Below are positions 6,265 to 6,657 of a stretch of DNA of 6,657 nucleotides, in pieces. Every line of letters begins with the position of its first letter. The stretch's first letter is position 1. The notes beneath the pieces were generated by a model. That model was not told where the DNA came from. It saw only the letters and a program-made list of their open reading frames with translations, and made no database searches. Position numbers and translations under genes: made by a program. Origin of the DNA: Aquimarina sp. (lineage in GTDB: Bacteria > Bacteroidota > Bacteroidia > Flavobacteriales > Flavobacteriaceae); contig WTKB01000164.1 of the NCBI GenBank assembly GCA_011524575.1, forward strand, positions 1 through 6,657, given 5' to 3'.

Positions 6265-6419
6265 AGCTTGTTTAAAGGGAATACAAACTGTAATTCAAAA
6301 GTTTAAGGTTTTAGTTACTTTTAAATGATGTGCATATCAAAATATGTAAGTCCTTTTAAAGTGATCCAAGCTCTTAAAGTTTTGGACTATAAGAAGTAGT
6401 GAGTTTAAACAAGCTCTAA
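6261..6419 (+). repeat. Hairpin (MITE-like) repeat, copy 2, full length (159 bp)
   Basis: This is the best-preserved copy. Its ends, TTAGAGCTTGTTTAAA (6261-6276) and TTTAAACAAGCTCTAA (6404-6419), are perfect 16-base inverted repeats. Inside them the two halves still align with each other almost gap-free, for example AATTCAAAAGTTTAAG on the left against the complement of CTTAAAGTTTTGGACT on the right. The apex folds as GCATAT/ATATGT with a CAAA loop near 6330-6347. The whole element is therefore one long imperfect foldback. It encodes nothing evident. It begins inside the stop codon region of the upstream rhomboid gene and abuts an RHS fragment on the other side. A target-site duplication cannot be assigned because the outermost TTA/TAA are themselves part of the inverted repeat. 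The element may also act as a transcription end for the operon, but it lacks a T-tract. Confidence 0.9.
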
Positions 6420-6560
6420 AGTATTATCAGGCGCTATGATGCTATTTACTAAATGCGGCTGCTCTTTTTTGTAGGTGTAGTTGTGTTTGTTGCCCTCAGG
6501 GTCGATGTGTACGGTTAGGCGTTTATCTTCGTTATACAAGAAATGTTCACAACTGCCATC
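6405..6560 (-). pseudogene. RHS/YD-repeat protein fragment (remnant)
   Basis: Read on the - strand from 6560, this is 51 codons without a start: DGSCEHFLYNEDKRLTVHID (6560-6501), then PEGNKHNYTYKKEQPHLVNS (6500-6441), then IIAPDNTLELV and TAA. It matches the YD-repeat pattern well (Y-N-x-D-x-RLT-x-x-x-DP-x-GN-x-x-x-YTY, then a second partial unit ending APDNT). YD repeats form the shell of RHS and teneurin-type toxin-delivery proteins. A TAA lies one codon upstream of the fragment, and no ATG start is available. The last five codons and the stop (TTAGAGCTTGTTTAA on this strand) are the terminus of the hairpin repeat. The stretch is visibly richer in G and C than the genes beside it. It is a broken piece of a larger, probably transferred gene and is not expected to be functional. 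Confidence 0.72.
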
Positions 6561-6657
6561 GGATTAAAAAATCATTTACAATATGTTACAAGCTTAGATA
6601 AAAACCTGTAAAATCAATGCCTTACATTCGTTGTTTTGGAACACGGGCAAGATGCCC
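6561..6657. other. Window edge, no intact gene; short palindrome at end
   Basis: No complete gene is present. GGGCAAGATGCCC (6645-6657) is a palindrome (5-base arms, 3-base centre) cut by the window end. On the - strand from the edge a frame reads ILPVFQNNECKALILQ and stops at 6596-6594. It could be the tail of a truncated gene or, as I suspect, a spurious frame through another dispersed repeat. The sequence to the right of the window is needed to decide. Confidence 0.3.

Noticed and set aside
41..6419. Repeats as a CRISPR array or integron attC sites
   Set aside because: The copies are kilobases apart, vary in length, and have no regular spacers, Cas genes or integrase nearby.
6258..6422. 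TA or TTA target-site duplication around copy 2
   Set aside because: The flanking TTA/TAA belong to the inverted repeat itself, and the other copies begin with AA or CA-type flanks, so no duplication can be claimed.
6594..6656. C-terminal end of a coding gene entering from the right on the - strand
   Set aside because: Only about 20 codons are visible, with no recognisable domain, and the palindrome at the edge suggests a repeat; it is noted only as an undefined edge.

Overview
The window looks like chromosomal DNA from a member of the Bacteroidetes, most likely Flavobacteriaceae. The reasons are its strong AT bias, the near absence of purine-rich Shine-Dalgarno sites, a TAnnTTTG-type -7 box, and a gene order (TPR membrane protein, ribH, small one-helix membrane protein, mutL, two rhomboid proteases) that I recognise from flavobacterial genomes. 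The identification rests on family knowledge and not on a search.

Layout: positions 1-412 are non-coding, with a degenerate hairpin repeat (about 41-203) and a probable promoter for the first gene. Positions 413-1207 encode a single-pass membrane protein with a TPR-like region, followed by a very strong hairpin terminator (1216-1258). A short hairpin repeat (about 1270-1356) lies between that terminator and ribH (1407-1901, lumazine synthase). After ribH come a hairpin (1925-1973), about 170 bases with no gene, and a third short hairpin repeat (2142-2208) in the opposite orientation. Then four genes sit close together on the + strand and probably form one operon: a 95-aa membrane protein (2231-2518), mutL (2542-4542), and two rhomboid proteases (4558-5322 and 5326-6264). 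The gaps between them are 23, 15 and 3 bases.

The right end changes character. A full-length hairpin repeat (6261-6419) begins inside the last codons of the second rhomboid gene and supplies its stop codon. Immediately beyond it, on the - strand, is a 51-codon remnant of an RHS/YD-repeat protein (6405-6560), richer in GC than its surroundings. Its reading frame also ends inside the repeat. The last 97 bases hold no intact gene.

The four core genes with known roles cover riboflavin synthesis (ribH), mismatch repair (mutL) and intramembrane proteolysis (rhomboids). They are neighbours by conserved synteny and do not form an evident shared pathway. The most notable item is a family of hairpin, MITE-like repeats: four copies at three lengths and in both orientations, one in each of the four intergenic gaps longer than 150 bases. 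Every copy keeps a foldback architecture. A second point of interest is MutL, whose C-terminal domain has lost recognisable residues of the DQHA-type metal-binding motif.
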